Assembly: GCA_012031925.1 (NCBI GenBank)
Contig: JAAUSE010000009.1
Span: 1 to 33,316 of the forward strand
Direction: 5' to 3'
Length of the DNA stretch: 33,316 nucleotides
From: Candidatus Altimarinota bacterium
GTDB lineage: Bacteria; Patescibacteriota; JACMRA01
Shown here in pieces: positions 6,949 through 14,509 of the stretch (the first letter of the stretch is position 1; each line of letters begins with the position of its first letter). The position numbers and the translations under genes were made by a program. The notes under the pieces are model-generated. The model had not been told where the DNA came from and did not search any database. It saw nothing but the letters and a program-made list of their open reading frames with translations.

Positions 6949-8229
6949 TTAATTCCATTTTGTTTTTTTCTCAAAATCGATTATGTGTGGGTCAGTTTTG
7001 ATGTCACTAACTTTGATTGGTTTACGAAGACTTAGACCTTCAAGAGATGTGCATCTAGAAAAAGCCACATAAGTTTGTCCAAAAACAAAAGAACCTACAC
7101 CCATATCAATTATACAACTGTCAAATGTCTGACCTTGAGATTTGTGAATAGTAACTGCCCAGGCTAGTTTGATAGGGAATTGAGTGAATGAGCCAATTAC
7201 AACTTTCTCTAGTTTTTGATTTTTTTCGTTGAACTCATATTTGTTAATTTCCCAAGCCTCTTCTGTTATTTTGATTTTTTTGCCATTGGGTAATTTGACT
7301 ACAATATAATCTTTGTATAAACTGTCAATTTTGCCTATAGTTCCGTTGACCCAATTCCGCTCTAAGTCATTTTTTATAAACATTATTTGAGCTTTTTCTT
7401 TGAGAACAAGGTATTTGTCTGTGGGGAAAGTTTCTTTTTTGAAATCACCTTCTATTATTGCTTTGTAGGATCTAACTTCACCACTTAGTGACTCTAGTTT
7501 GGTGTGATTGAATTTGGTCACATCAAGATTTCTTGTGGCTATGGTTACAGGGAGAGATTTATTTTTTATTGGTTTGTTAACTAGATTTGTATTTATCCAC
7601 TTAATTAAACTAGGATTTTGAATGCCGTAGCGAAGATATGAAAGTAATTTGATATACTGTGAATCTTCTTGTCGATATATTTGAGTGAGTTTAAAAAAAT
7701 TCAATTTGAGATCAAAAAAGACTTTGGCTGCGAAAAAATACTCACAATAGTATAACTTGCTGTATTCAGTTTTTTGATCTGCTCGAAGAATTGGCGGAAG
7801 CTGAAAATGATCTCCAATTAGTATTAACTGAAGCCCTCCAAAAGGTTTTTTATTACCTATGTTTATTTGAAAAAAAATATTCATTGCATCCAAAGTATCT
7901 GCTCGAACCATTGAAATTTCATCAATAATTATTGTATCTAGGGCCTTGAGCTTTTTTCGGGATTTGAGTCTGTGAATTTTATTGTCTTGGATTATTTTGA
8001 AACCAGGATCTAGACTGAACTTGCAAAAACTATGTATAGTCTCACCTCCAACATTAATTGCTGATAGACCAGTTGGAGCTAAAATAGCTGTATTTTTGGT
8101 AGTTTTGGAAATAAAATCGCGTAGTAAAGTAGATTTACCAGTTCCAGCTTCACCAGTCAGATAGATATTTTTGGAAGTTTTGTTCATCATCCTAAGAGCT
8201 TTGATTGCGACCTTGTTTTTCTTGAACAT
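6949..8229 (-). CDS. Pif1/RecD2-like superfamily 1B DNA helicase, 426 aa
   Basis: Helicase motifs appear in order: Walker A GEAGTGKST (about residues 27-35), APTGLSAINVGGETIHSF (motif Ia, typical of Pif1), DEISM (motif II, about 104), GDHFQLPP (motif III), QIYRQ (motif IV-like), VTIHKSQGQTFD (motif V) and YVAFSRCTSLEGL (motif VI). These are the hallmarks of 5'-3' SF1B helicases of the Pif1 group. The length is short for full RecD2 but normal for compact bacterial Pif1-like proteins. The frame is intact. Likely acts on forked or structured DNA during replication or repair, ATP-dependent, cytoplasmic. Start ATG at 8227-8229; a TAAAAT box lies shortly upstream. Confidence 0.9.
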   Translation of the reverse strand: MFKKNKVAIKALRMMNKTSKNIYLTGEAGTGKSTLLRDFISKTTKNTAILAPTGLSAINVGGETIHSFCKFSLDPGFKIIQDNKIHRLKSRKKLKALDTIIIDEISMVRADTLDAMNIFFQINIGNKKPFGGLQLILIGDHFQLPPILRADQKTEYSKLYYCEYFFAAKVFFDLKLNFFKLTQIYRQEDSQYIKLLSYLRYGIQNPSLIKWINTNLVNKPIKNKSLPVTIATRNLDVTKFNHTKLESLSGEVRSYKAIIEGDFKKETFPTDKYLVLKEKAQIMFIKNDLERNWVNGTIGKIDSLYKDYIVVKLPNGKKIKITEEAWEINKYEFNEKNQKLEKVVIGSFTQFPIKLAWAVTIHKSQGQTFDSCIIDMGVGSFVFGQTYVAFSRCTSLEGLSLRKPIKVSDIKTDPHIIDFEKKTKWN

Positions 8230-8268
8230 TGAGTTTATGATTTTATAATTTTGCTATTTTAGCAAGTC

Positions 8269-8317
8269 TTGACTAATTTAAAAAATTAGAATATTGATTG
8301 TTAGATTTTGGAGGGTT
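8269..8317 (+). promoter_or_regulatory. Promoter and strong ribosome-binding site of the 8321 gene
   Basis: TTGACT (8269-8274), 17 bp, TATTGA (8292-8297), then TTTTGGAGGGTT at 8306-8317 just before the ATG at 8321. The same 12-base string precedes the gene at 10378. Confidence 0.6.
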
Positions 8318-8320
8318 ATT

Positions 8321-9043
8321 ATGATAGTTGGAATTTGTTTCGTTGATCAAATTGATCTAAAAATAGATGATTGTTACGATCAAAAAAGAATGTTTATGTC
8401 TTTTGTAGTAAAGACAATTTTGGATGATTCTTCGCAAATAGATATGGATTATAAACAAGATGGATTTGAGAAATTTGTGATAGATTTTTCACTGAATCAC
8501 TCTGCATCTCAATATTTGCTTAGTGAAGATAGGTTGTTTGTGACTGGTGAAAAATCTAATGTAAATTATTCAAATAATCGTGATGATATTTTGATTGTGA
8601 TATTATCTATTTTTTTAGCTATGAATGTAGTGGCTATACAACTATTGAAAATGAAGAATTTCCAATAGTTACTCATGATAAGAGCTTTTTGGAACTGATC
8701 GACTGTGCAAATTCTAGGATTCAAAATAAAAGTATAAAATGGATAAAGGCTAAGAGGGTTTTAAGCACAATCTCTAAGTCTATCTCAGCTATGGCAAAAT
8801 CTATCAAAACTAATTTCTTTATATGGGTTGCATTAGTTTTTTGTTTGGCGATGGTGGTTGCAATTATTGGTTCTTTGAGTTTGTTTTTCTTTTGGCTAAT
8901 TAGTCTTATTTATGTAGATGTTTCTGTTATGTTCTTTATACCAACTACAATTATTTCAATAGTTTTGTTCCTTTTTTCTAATAGTTTGTTTTAAGGATTT
9001 GGATGAAGGACTAGAGGAGTTTCACTATGATTATTACGATTAA
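8321..9043 (+). CDS. Hypothetical C-terminally membrane-anchored protein, about 240 aa, two frame changes
   Basis: The first frame (MIVGICFVDQ) runs to 8668, but from the T7 run at 8610-8616 the protein-like sequence moves to another frame (SYECSGYTTIENEEFPIV), which continues to 8994. The change fits one missing T. Near the end, the T runs at 8972-8992 permit a second change after which FKDLDEGLEEFHYDYYD ends at 9041-9043. The joined protein has a soluble N-terminal part (about 150 residues), two strong hydrophobic segments (coded by about 8810-8990) and a short acidic tail. Start chosen by the GGAGGGTT site. I do not recognise the family. A hairpin terminator follows. Confidence 0.5.
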
Positions 9044-9058
9044 CAAATAAGAATTTTT

Positions 9059-9084
9059 AGTACTTTTTATTAAGTACTTTTTTT
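9059..9084 (+). terminator. Terminator of the 8321-9043 gene
   Basis: AGTACTT (9059-9065) pairs with AAGTACT (9072-9078) around six bases and is followed by six T (9079-9084), 16 bases after the proposed stop. Confidence 0.7.
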
Positions 9085-9120
9085 GTTGCTATAATTGGTG
9101 TTTTGTGTTTATATAAAAAT

Positions 9121-9921
9121 ATGAATGAACTAGTACCAGCCTCACAATGGATATTACAAAAATATTTTGAGCTTGAAAAAAAATTAGATAAACATTTGAA
9201 AGATTATGAAATTGCTCACAGTATTGATGCTTTGGAGAGTTTTTTGTGGGATGATTTTGCTAATTGGTATGTAGAGTATCTCAAAACTGATCAGACTCAG
9301 ATAAAGTTTGCAAAGGAATTGTACAAGCAATTTGTAATAACTATTAGTCCTTATATGCCTTTTGAAACTCAGGCTTTGTGGGAGGGGTTTTTTGGTGAAA
9401 AAACTCTATTGGCTAATTATAAAAAAGACTTAGGTTGGGGTAGAGAATATGTTATAGAGTATGTTGAAGAATTTGAATTGATAAAAAGTGTAGTCGAAAA
9501 GCTTAGATCTCTTCGAGGTTTGTTTGCTATTGACCCTGCGACGAGAATAACTGTTTATTCTGGTTCTCAGTTATTACAAAAATATTCACAATATCTTGGA
9601 TTTATTGCTAAGTGTGATGTGAAGAAATTTAATGATGGTAAATTGTATGAAGTAAAAATTAACCAAGCAAATAGCTTTGGAATAGATATTTTGAGTTATG
9701 TGATGGATAGGGTTGAAGAAATTAATAAAACCAATAAAGAAATTGCTTCCTTGGAAAAACAAATTGGTGGTCTAGAGAAAAAATTAAGCAACTTAAAATT
9801 TATCGAGCATGCTTCCGTTGAAACTGTAGAGGAATCCAAAGAAAATTTGAGTCAAAGAAAAATTGAATTAGAGAATCAACGAGAAAAACTGGAGGTTTTG
9901 AATGATAAGAATGAAGATTAA
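9121..9921 (+). CDS. Free-standing C-terminal half of valyl-tRNA synthetase (anticodon-binding domain plus coiled-coil arm), 267 aa
   Basis: Residues 1-115 match the class I synthetase anticodon-binding domain: ASQWILQKYFELEKKL, then LESFLWDDFANWYVEYLK and SPYMPFETQALWEGFF. The last 70 residues (MDRVEEINKTNKEIASLEK, KLSNLKF, then Glu/Lys heptads) match the ValRS C-terminal tRNA arm. The catalytic Rossmann domain, editing domain, HIGH and KMSKS are all absent, and nothing in the upstream 120 bases encodes them in any frame: a terminator lies there instead. The frame is intact and starts at ATG 9121; a TATAAT (9090-9095) and a TATATA near 9111 are candidate -10 boxes. It may be the second half of a split ValRS, a tRNA-binding paralogue, or a remnant. 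The genome's main valS is not in this window. Confidence 0.75.
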   Translation: MNELVPASQWILQKYFELEKKLDKHLKDYEIAHSIDALESFLWDDFANWYVEYLKTDQTQIKFAKELYKQFVITISPYMPFETQALWEGFFGEKTLLANYKKDLGWGREYVIEYVEEFELIKSVVEKLRSLRGLFAIDPATRITVYSGSQLLQKYSQYLGFIAKCDVKKFNDGKLYEVKINQANSFGIDILSYVMDRVEEINKTNKEIASLEKQIGGLEKKLSNLKFIEHASVETVEESKENLSQRKIELENQREKLEVLNDKNED

Positions 9922-9960
9922 TTCAAACTATGAATAATATTTGCTAATAATCAAATTAGT

Positions 9961-10284
9961 CTATTCTTGGAATATTTTAAATTCTTTGAGACTTGAGATA
10001 ATGGAGTTCATTCCTGAAGGGTTTTGGACAATGATTACGATTTGGCTAGATTTACTTTTTAAATCGTTTGCAAGTTGGCTGAGATCTGAAAATCCAAGAC
10101 TTCGTGGTTCTTTAATAAGTACAATTGCTTCAACATCATTTTGATTAACTTCTCTACACAGGTCTACTGTTTGACCATAGGTATTTTTTAGGGGTTTTTG
10201 GAAATATTCCTCGAATTCTCTTCTGTCTTTGTATTGATCAAGAACTTTTATTTTGTTTGGTGCAAAACTAACTTTTATTGACAT
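9961..10284 (-). CDS. Hypothetical protein, 107 aa
   Basis: Not recognised. The frame has protein-like composition: a basic and aromatic N-terminal half (QYKDRREFEEYFQKPL) and a second half with alternating hydrophobic strands and helices (AIVLIKEP, QIVIIVQNPSG) that could be a small alpha/beta domain. No signal peptide or membrane segment. It is convergent with the ValRS-like gene and divergent from the 10378 gene, sharing with the latter a region that holds the palindrome at 10315-10330. A plus-strand frame overlapping its first half looks like a shadow. Confidence 0.5.
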   Translation of the reverse strand: MSIKVSFAPNKIKVLDQYKDRREFEEYFQKPLKNTYGQTVDLCREVNQNDVEAIVLIKEPRSLGFSDLSQLANDLKSKSSQIVIIVQNPSGMNSIISSLKEFKIFQE

Positions 10285-10314
10285 ACACTATATGTTTTAT
10301 TAAAAAGCACATCT

Positions 10315-10372
10315 TTGTCAATATTGACAATACTTAAATAGGTTGTAATATTATTTAGAGTTTTGGAGGGTT
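10315..10372 (+). promoter_or_regulatory. Palindromic promoter and strong ribosome-binding site of the 10378 gene
   Basis: The perfect palindrome TTGTCAATATTGACAA (10315-10330) contains a plus-strand -35 TTGACA (10324-10329) and a TTGACA on the minus strand. The plus -10 TAATAT (10346-10351) is 16 bp downstream. TTTTGGAGGGTT (10361-10372) lies just before the ATG at 10378. Confidence 0.6.
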
Positions 10373-10377
10373 TGCTA

Positions 10378-10731
10378 ATGTTTTTTGAGCTAATTAATGT
10401 CAATCAAATTAAGAAAAGACTTTATTTGGGAAGAGAAATTGAATACACTAAAGCAATAAATATAAAATTTTGCACATCAAAAATTGAACATGTTATTAAT
10501 GACAGAATGTGCTTGGATGCTGGCGGAGAGTACCTTTATCTGGAACTCACACCAAGCTTGGAATCCTTACTTAATAGTGTGGATTGGGAAGAATTAGGAA
10601 CAATTAGGGTTTTTACAATTGAAGGTGTTTCAAGATTAGTAAAAAAATCTATACTTCTAGTTGAAGACTTTACTGAGCATGAAGATGATTGGGGTGGTTC
10701 TGACTATTTGGGCGAAGGTTGGAATTACTAA
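10378..10731 (+). CDS. Hypothetical protein, 117 aa, acidic C-terminus
   Basis: Start ATG at 10378 (MFFELINVNQ) is set by the GGAGGGTT site. The protein is soluble; the N-terminal half is mixed alpha/beta, and the last 20 residues are acidic and aromatic (FTEHEDDWGGSDYLGEGWNY). I do not recognise a family. It is one of three unknown genes here with the same GGAGGGTT leader. Terminator at 10841-10863. Confidence 0.6.
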   Translation: MFFELINVNQIKKRLYLGREIEYTKAINIKFCTSKIEHVINDRMCLDAGGEYLYLELTPSLESLLNSVDWEELGTIRVFTIEGVSRLVKKSILLVEDFTEHEDDWGGSDYLGEGWNY

Positions 10732-10840
10732 ATATATTTATTAGGAGAAGGGTCTATTCAGGAGTTGGATTTGTAAGTTTATGAACTTTTTGGTAATGAA
10801 TTTTAGTATAATTGGGTTATTCTCAAATACAAACTAATCA

Positions 10841-10863
10841 CCCGCTAATTTGGCGGGATTTTT
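10841..10863 (+). terminator. Rho-independent terminator
   Basis: CCCGC (10841-10845) and GCGGG (10853-10857) form a short GC stem followed by ATTTTT. It is 110 bases past the end of the 10378 gene and overlaps the stop of the convergent aldolase gene. A TATAAT at 10807-10812 lies between, so it might also end a very short separate transcript. Confidence 0.65.
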
Positions 10864-11509
10864 AATGAATTTTTGCATCTTTGAGGAATTTTTCTAAGCC
10901 AATATCTGTAAAAGGGTGTTTGATAAACGTATCTAATAATTCAGGCGAAACTGTGGCTATGTCGGAACCAATTCTAGCAATTTGAGCTATTTGTTTGTTA
11001 GATCGAAAACTAGCGGAGAGGATTTTGGTTTCAAAATCATAATTGTCAAAGATTTCTCGACATTGAGTAATTAGTTCAATCCCATCAAATAGAGCATCTT
11101 CAACTCTTCCTATGAAAGGGCTAACAATAGTTGCTCCCATTTTGGCTGCCATCATTGCTTGAAGTGGAGAAAAGACCAAAGTTATATTGGTTTTGATATT
11201 TTTGCCTGATAGTGTTTTGCAGGCTCTAAGTCCGCCTTCGGTGCAGGGTAGTTTAATAACTATATTTTTGGCAATCATAGAGTATTCTATGGCTTCTTGG
11301 AGCATGGGTTCGTAATTAGTAGCATACACCTCTATACTTACCAAACCTTTAACAATTTCACAAATTTTGCTGAGATGGTTTTTTAGGTTTTTAGGTTTTA
11401 TTCCCGCTTTGGCTATTAATGAAGGATTAGTAGTGACTCCGTCAATGAATCCATAGGATTGATACTTTGAGATTTCCTCGATGTTGGCTGAATCTATGTA
11501 GATTAACAT
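10862..11509 (-). CDS. fsa: Fructose-6-phosphate aldolase / TalC-type transaldolase, 215 aa
   Basis: The length and motifs fit the short transaldolase subfamily: MLIYIDSANIEEI at the start, DGVTTNPSLIAK, NIVIKLPCTEGGLRA (the Lys at about residue 86 is the Schiff-base residue), NITLVFSPLQAMMAAKMGA and SPFIGRVEDA. These enzymes use a dihydroxyacetone-type donor or catalyse the transaldolase step of the pentose phosphate pathway; sequence alone does not separate the two activities. Soluble and cytoplasmic, usually a decamer in this family. Promoter at 11518-11546 places the transcript start next to the ATG. Confidence 0.9.
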   Translation of the reverse strand: MLIYIDSANIEEISKYQSYGFIDGVTTNPSLIAKAGIKPKNLKNHLSKICEIVKGLVSIEVYATNYEPMLQEAIEYSMIAKNIVIKLPCTEGGLRACKTLSGKNIKTNITLVFSPLQAMMAAKMGATIVSPFIGRVEDALFDGIELITQCREIFDNYDFETKILSASFRSNKQIAQIARIGSDIATVSPELLDTFIKHPFTDIGLEKFLKDAKIH

Positions 11510-11517
11510 ATAGTAAT

Positions 11518-11546
11518 ATTGTACTTAACTAAACGTATGTGGTCAA
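11518..11546 (-). promoter_or_regulatory. Promoter of the transaldolase gene
   Basis: Minus strand: TTGACC (11541-11546), 17 bp, TACAAT (11518-11523), eight bases before the ATG at 11509, so the mRNA is probably leaderless. The rest of 11547-11757 is AT-rich, with an alternating TA stretch near 11725-11740, and holds no gene that I can see. Confidence 0.65.
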
Positions 11547-11757
11547 AAAATTGAAGCTTGTGATGTTATTTGTATCGTATTTGCCGTATTTGCTGAAAAA
11601 TTTCTGTTAGAGCTTTGTGGTTTGTTTTTAACTTCCATAATTTCAAAATAATATTTAAAATTAGTTCGCTTAACTAAAATTGTATGAAATAAAATTTACT
11701 AAAAAATCATCTTGCATATAAAATATATATATATAAAATAAAAAGCACTCCAAATCT

Positions 11758-11786
11758 TTGACATTTATCGAAAATTGTAATAAAAT
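11758..11786 (+). promoter_or_regulatory. Promoter of the VirD4/TraM-like ATPase gene
   Basis: TTGACA (11758-11763), 17 bp, TAAAAT (11781-11786), 17 bases before the ATG at 11804. No ribosome-binding site is visible. Confidence 0.65.
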
Positions 11787-11803
11787 TAATACAACAAAAG
11801 TTA

Positions 11804-13593
11804 ATGAATACAATAACCACAACCACTCCTAGCCCGTTTGCCAAAAATGATATTAATCTTCCTGTTCCGATTAGGCCTGATATTTGTTATATTGGCAGAG
11901 TTAGTGATAGGGGTGTGACTAAAGAATATGGGATTTTGCAAGATGATCGCCGCCGTCATATGTACATATTAGGAAAGTCTGGTATGGGTAAGTCTACTTT
12001 GCTTGAAAACATGATACTTCAGGATATATATAATGGTCATGGAGTATGTTTTATTGATCCTCACGGAGACTCCTCACATTATATTTTGGATCATATTCCT
12101 TCTTGGAGAACTAACGATGTGGTTTATTTTAATCCTGGAGATATGGAGTATCCTATTGGATTCAACATGCTTGAAGCTCAAAGAGGAGAGCAAGCTTTTT
12201 TGATAACTTCAGGTATGATGGCTATTTTTGGTCGTATTTGGGAAGGTGCTTGGTCTGCTCGTATGGAATATATTTTGAATAATACTTTACTGGCACTATT
12301 GGAAACATCAGGAAACACTTTGTTAGGGGTTGTTAGATTACTTACTGATAATGATTTTCGTGAAATAATTATTCGCAATATTCAGGATCCGATGGTACGT
12401 AATTTTTGGGTCAAAGAGTTTGCTTCATTTAACGACAAATATCGTACTGAAGCTATAGCCCCAATTCTTAATAAAATTGGTCAGTTTTTCTCTACCGATC
12501 TTATACGTAATATTTTGGGACAAACTCGCTCCACGATTGATTTTCGTCATATAATGGATGATAAAAAAATTTTGATAGTGAATTTATCTAAGGGTTCAAT
12601 TGGTGAGGATAATTCTAACCTACTTGGTTCTTTCTTGATCACTAAGCTGCAATTAGCTGCTATGAGTAGGGTTGATATGCCTGAGGCAGCTCGTAACGAC
12701 TTTTATCTCTATGTGGATGAGTTTCAAAACTTTACAACAGACTCTTTTGCAACAATTTTGTCGGAAGCAAGAAAATATAGACTTAATTTGGTTCTAGCTC
12801 ACCAATATATTGCACAACTTACTGAGAGTGGTAATGACAAAGTTCGTAATGCGATTTTTGGTAATGTCTCTACAATGATAAGCTTTCGAGTAGGTTCTGA
12901 TGATGGAGAAGTTTTGGAAAAAGAATATGAACCAATATTTGTTTCACCTCAATTATTAGCTCTTAACAAGTTTCAAATAGCTTTGAAGTTGTCGATTCAT
13001 GGTAAACCTTCTTTACCTTTTATGTCCAATACACTTCCGCCAATATTTAATGATTATGGTGGTTCTTATGATAAGGTTGTTCAGCAGTCGCGAGAAAGAA
13101 ACGCTGTGATAAAAAGTAAGGCTAAGAAAAAAATTGATGATTGGCTTAATAAAGATTACAGTCTGATCATAGAAGAAGAGAAAAAAAAGAAGCAAGAGAT
13201 TTATGAAAAGAAAAAGGCTGGTCGAGAGAAAAAAGGGCCACTTTCTGAAGAAGAAATTGAAGCTATTAGAGAACAGAGAAGAGTTGAACGTAAAGAAAAG
13301 AAAAAGCACAATCCTTTTTTACAAAAAACTCGCGATGATAGGGATCAACAATCTTTAAACAACTCTTCTAAATTTTCTAAAAAACAGCACGAGAAAAACA
13401 ATAGTACTGTTAAGTATTCAAAAAAATATCTAAAGATTTTGATAATAACTTTTCTAAGGGTTATTCCAAGAAAGATCCTCAGAAATCCCCTAACAAAGAA
13501 AATATTGATATTTCAACAAAACCAACTTCGGCTAATCAAAAGACAAAACAGCTACTTGATAAGTTAAGGTCTCTCAAAGGTGGTAGTAAATAA
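11804..13593 (+). CDS. VirD4/TraM-recognition-type conjugation or secretion ATPase, about 596 aa, C-terminal frame change
   Basis: P-loop ATPase of the HerA/VirD4/TraG superfamily. Seen: Walker A GKSGMGKST (about residues 57-65), FIDPHGDSSHYIL, FNPGDMEYPIGFNML, Walker B YLYVDEFQNF (about 303), and AHQYIAQL (TraM/TraG recognition region). The C-terminal 130 residues are a Lys/Glu-rich charged helix. The frame changes at the A7 run 13420-13426: with one more A the protein ends SKDFDNNFSKGY to DKLRSLKGGSK and stops at 13591-13593; without it a low-complexity tail ends at 13567. Such ATPases are common in CPR genomes and probably power DNA or protein transfer at the membrane. The membrane protein at 22525-23756 is a candidate partner. 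Confidence 0.8.
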
Positions 13594-13641
13594 GATAAGT
13601 TTTAGAATCTTCCTGAAATCTTTTACTGAGTGATTTTTTTA

Positions 13642-13670
13642 TTGACAAAATAGATTGGATTTGTTATATA
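13642..13670 (+). promoter_or_regulatory. Promoter of rpmB
   Basis: TTGACA (13642-13647), 17 bp, TATATA (13665-13670), about 20 bases before the ATG at 13692. Confidence 0.65.
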
Positions 13671-13691
13671 CAGAAGTATAAATCATAGATT

Positions 13692-13889
13692 ATGCCAGCT
13701 AAGTGTGCGATTACAGGTACTACATACAAGAAGGTCAAGAAAAGATCTAAGTCAATGCAGTCTACTATTACCAGAGTTAGATCAAATTTACAGAAGATCA
13801 AAATTGGTAACAAGCAAGTGAAGGTTTCTGTTAGAGCTCTTAGAACTTTAAAGAAAAAGTTAAAGACTCAAGTGAAGGTTGTTGTGTAA
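13692..13889 (+). CDS. rpmB: Large-subunit ribosomal protein bL28, 65 aa
   Basis: The sequence starts MPAKCAITGTTYKK and continues with RSKSMQSTITRVRSNLQKIKI and VKVSVRALRTLKKK. This follows the bL28 pattern: N-terminal C-x-x-[TC]-G, a Ser/His-rich loop, a basic NLQ segment, and the VxxRALR(T/S) helix. It is very basic and short, as expected. Only one Cys of the usual N-terminal zinc pair remains (CAIT instead of CxxC). Own promoter; the following inverted repeat (13914-13932) may terminate it. Confidence 0.85.
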   Translation: MPAKCAITGTTYKKVKKRSKSMQSTITRVRSNLQKIKIGNKQVKVSVRALRTLKKKLKTQVKVVV

Positions 13890-13907
13890 TTCTATTGTTT
13901 TTGATAT

Positions 13908-13936
13908 TTGTTAATCCATATTTTGTATGGATAATG
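13908..13936 (+). promoter_or_regulatory. Promoter of the 13944 gene with an inverted repeat in its spacer
   Basis: TTGTTA (13908-13913) and GATAAT (13930-13935) are spaced by 16 bp. The spacer contains ATCCATA-TTTTG-TATGGAT (13914-13932), a perfect seven-pair repeat that could be an operator or the rpmB terminator. The ATG at 13944 would be nearly leaderless. Confidence 0.45.
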
Positions 13937-13943
13937 TTTTTAT

Positions 13944-14333
13944 ATGAATAAGAATGAAGTTTTTAATTACTTAGGTTTATTTTTTGTTTTTTCAATTATA
14001 TTTGTTTCAGGATTTTATTTTGGTTACAAATCAAGCAATGCAAAAAATGATAAAATTGTGGCCTCTACTTCTGAAATTGAAGCTTTGGCTAACGAAGTTC
14101 GAAATGAATCAGCTGATAACTACAACACCTTGGATGTTGAGGGGGTTTTTTGGATACGTGTTGGTCAACAACCAACTTGCCCGCCAACCCATCCTATTGT
14201 TGGTAAATTTGATAAGAATATAAATATTTACTATTTACAAGATCATCAAAGTTATGATAGTGTTAAAGCACATATTTGTTTTGTTGATGAAGAAATGGCT
14301 AGAGATACTGCAGGCTTTGTACGTAAATATTAA
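13944..14333 (+). CDS. Membrane-anchored extracellular small-domain protein (sunset-like), 129 aa
   Basis: One N-terminal hydrophobic segment (about residues 8-27) is followed by a linker and a C-terminal domain with CPPTHPIVGKF, NINIYYLQDHQSYDSVKAH, ICFVDEEMARDTAGFVRKY. The order C-x-x-x-H-P-I-x-G, then a Y-rich strand, then CF-x-x-E-E-x-A-x-x-x-GF resembles the sunset/Ada-like small domains often found anchored or secreted in CPR bacteria. Likely type II membrane topology with the domain outside; the two Cys could be a disulfide or metal pair. Role unknown. No ribosome-binding site. Confidence 0.55.
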   Translation: MNKNEVFNYLGLFFVFSIIFVSGFYFGYKSSNAKNDKIVASTSEIEALANEVRNESADNYNTLDVEGVFWIRVGQQPTCPPTHPIVGKFDKNINIYYLQDHQSYDSVKAHICFVDEEMARDTAGFVRKY

Positions 14334-14509
14334 TCAAAATTAATCATATATTAGTTAGTGGGAAACTTGAATTATTATTTTGTTAGAACATACTCTTATG
14401 TATTGAGTAAATTCATGAATAGCTTATTCTTACAAAAAGTTAGAAAAATTTAGAGACAATATCTTTTTGGAAGAAAGCTTGTTGTTTAAAATTCCTTAAG
14501 GATAAACTT

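Noticed and set aside
10862-11509. Classical long transaldolase (TalB)
   Set aside because: At 215 residues with the VIKLPCTEGG motif it belongs to the short Fsa/TalC group.
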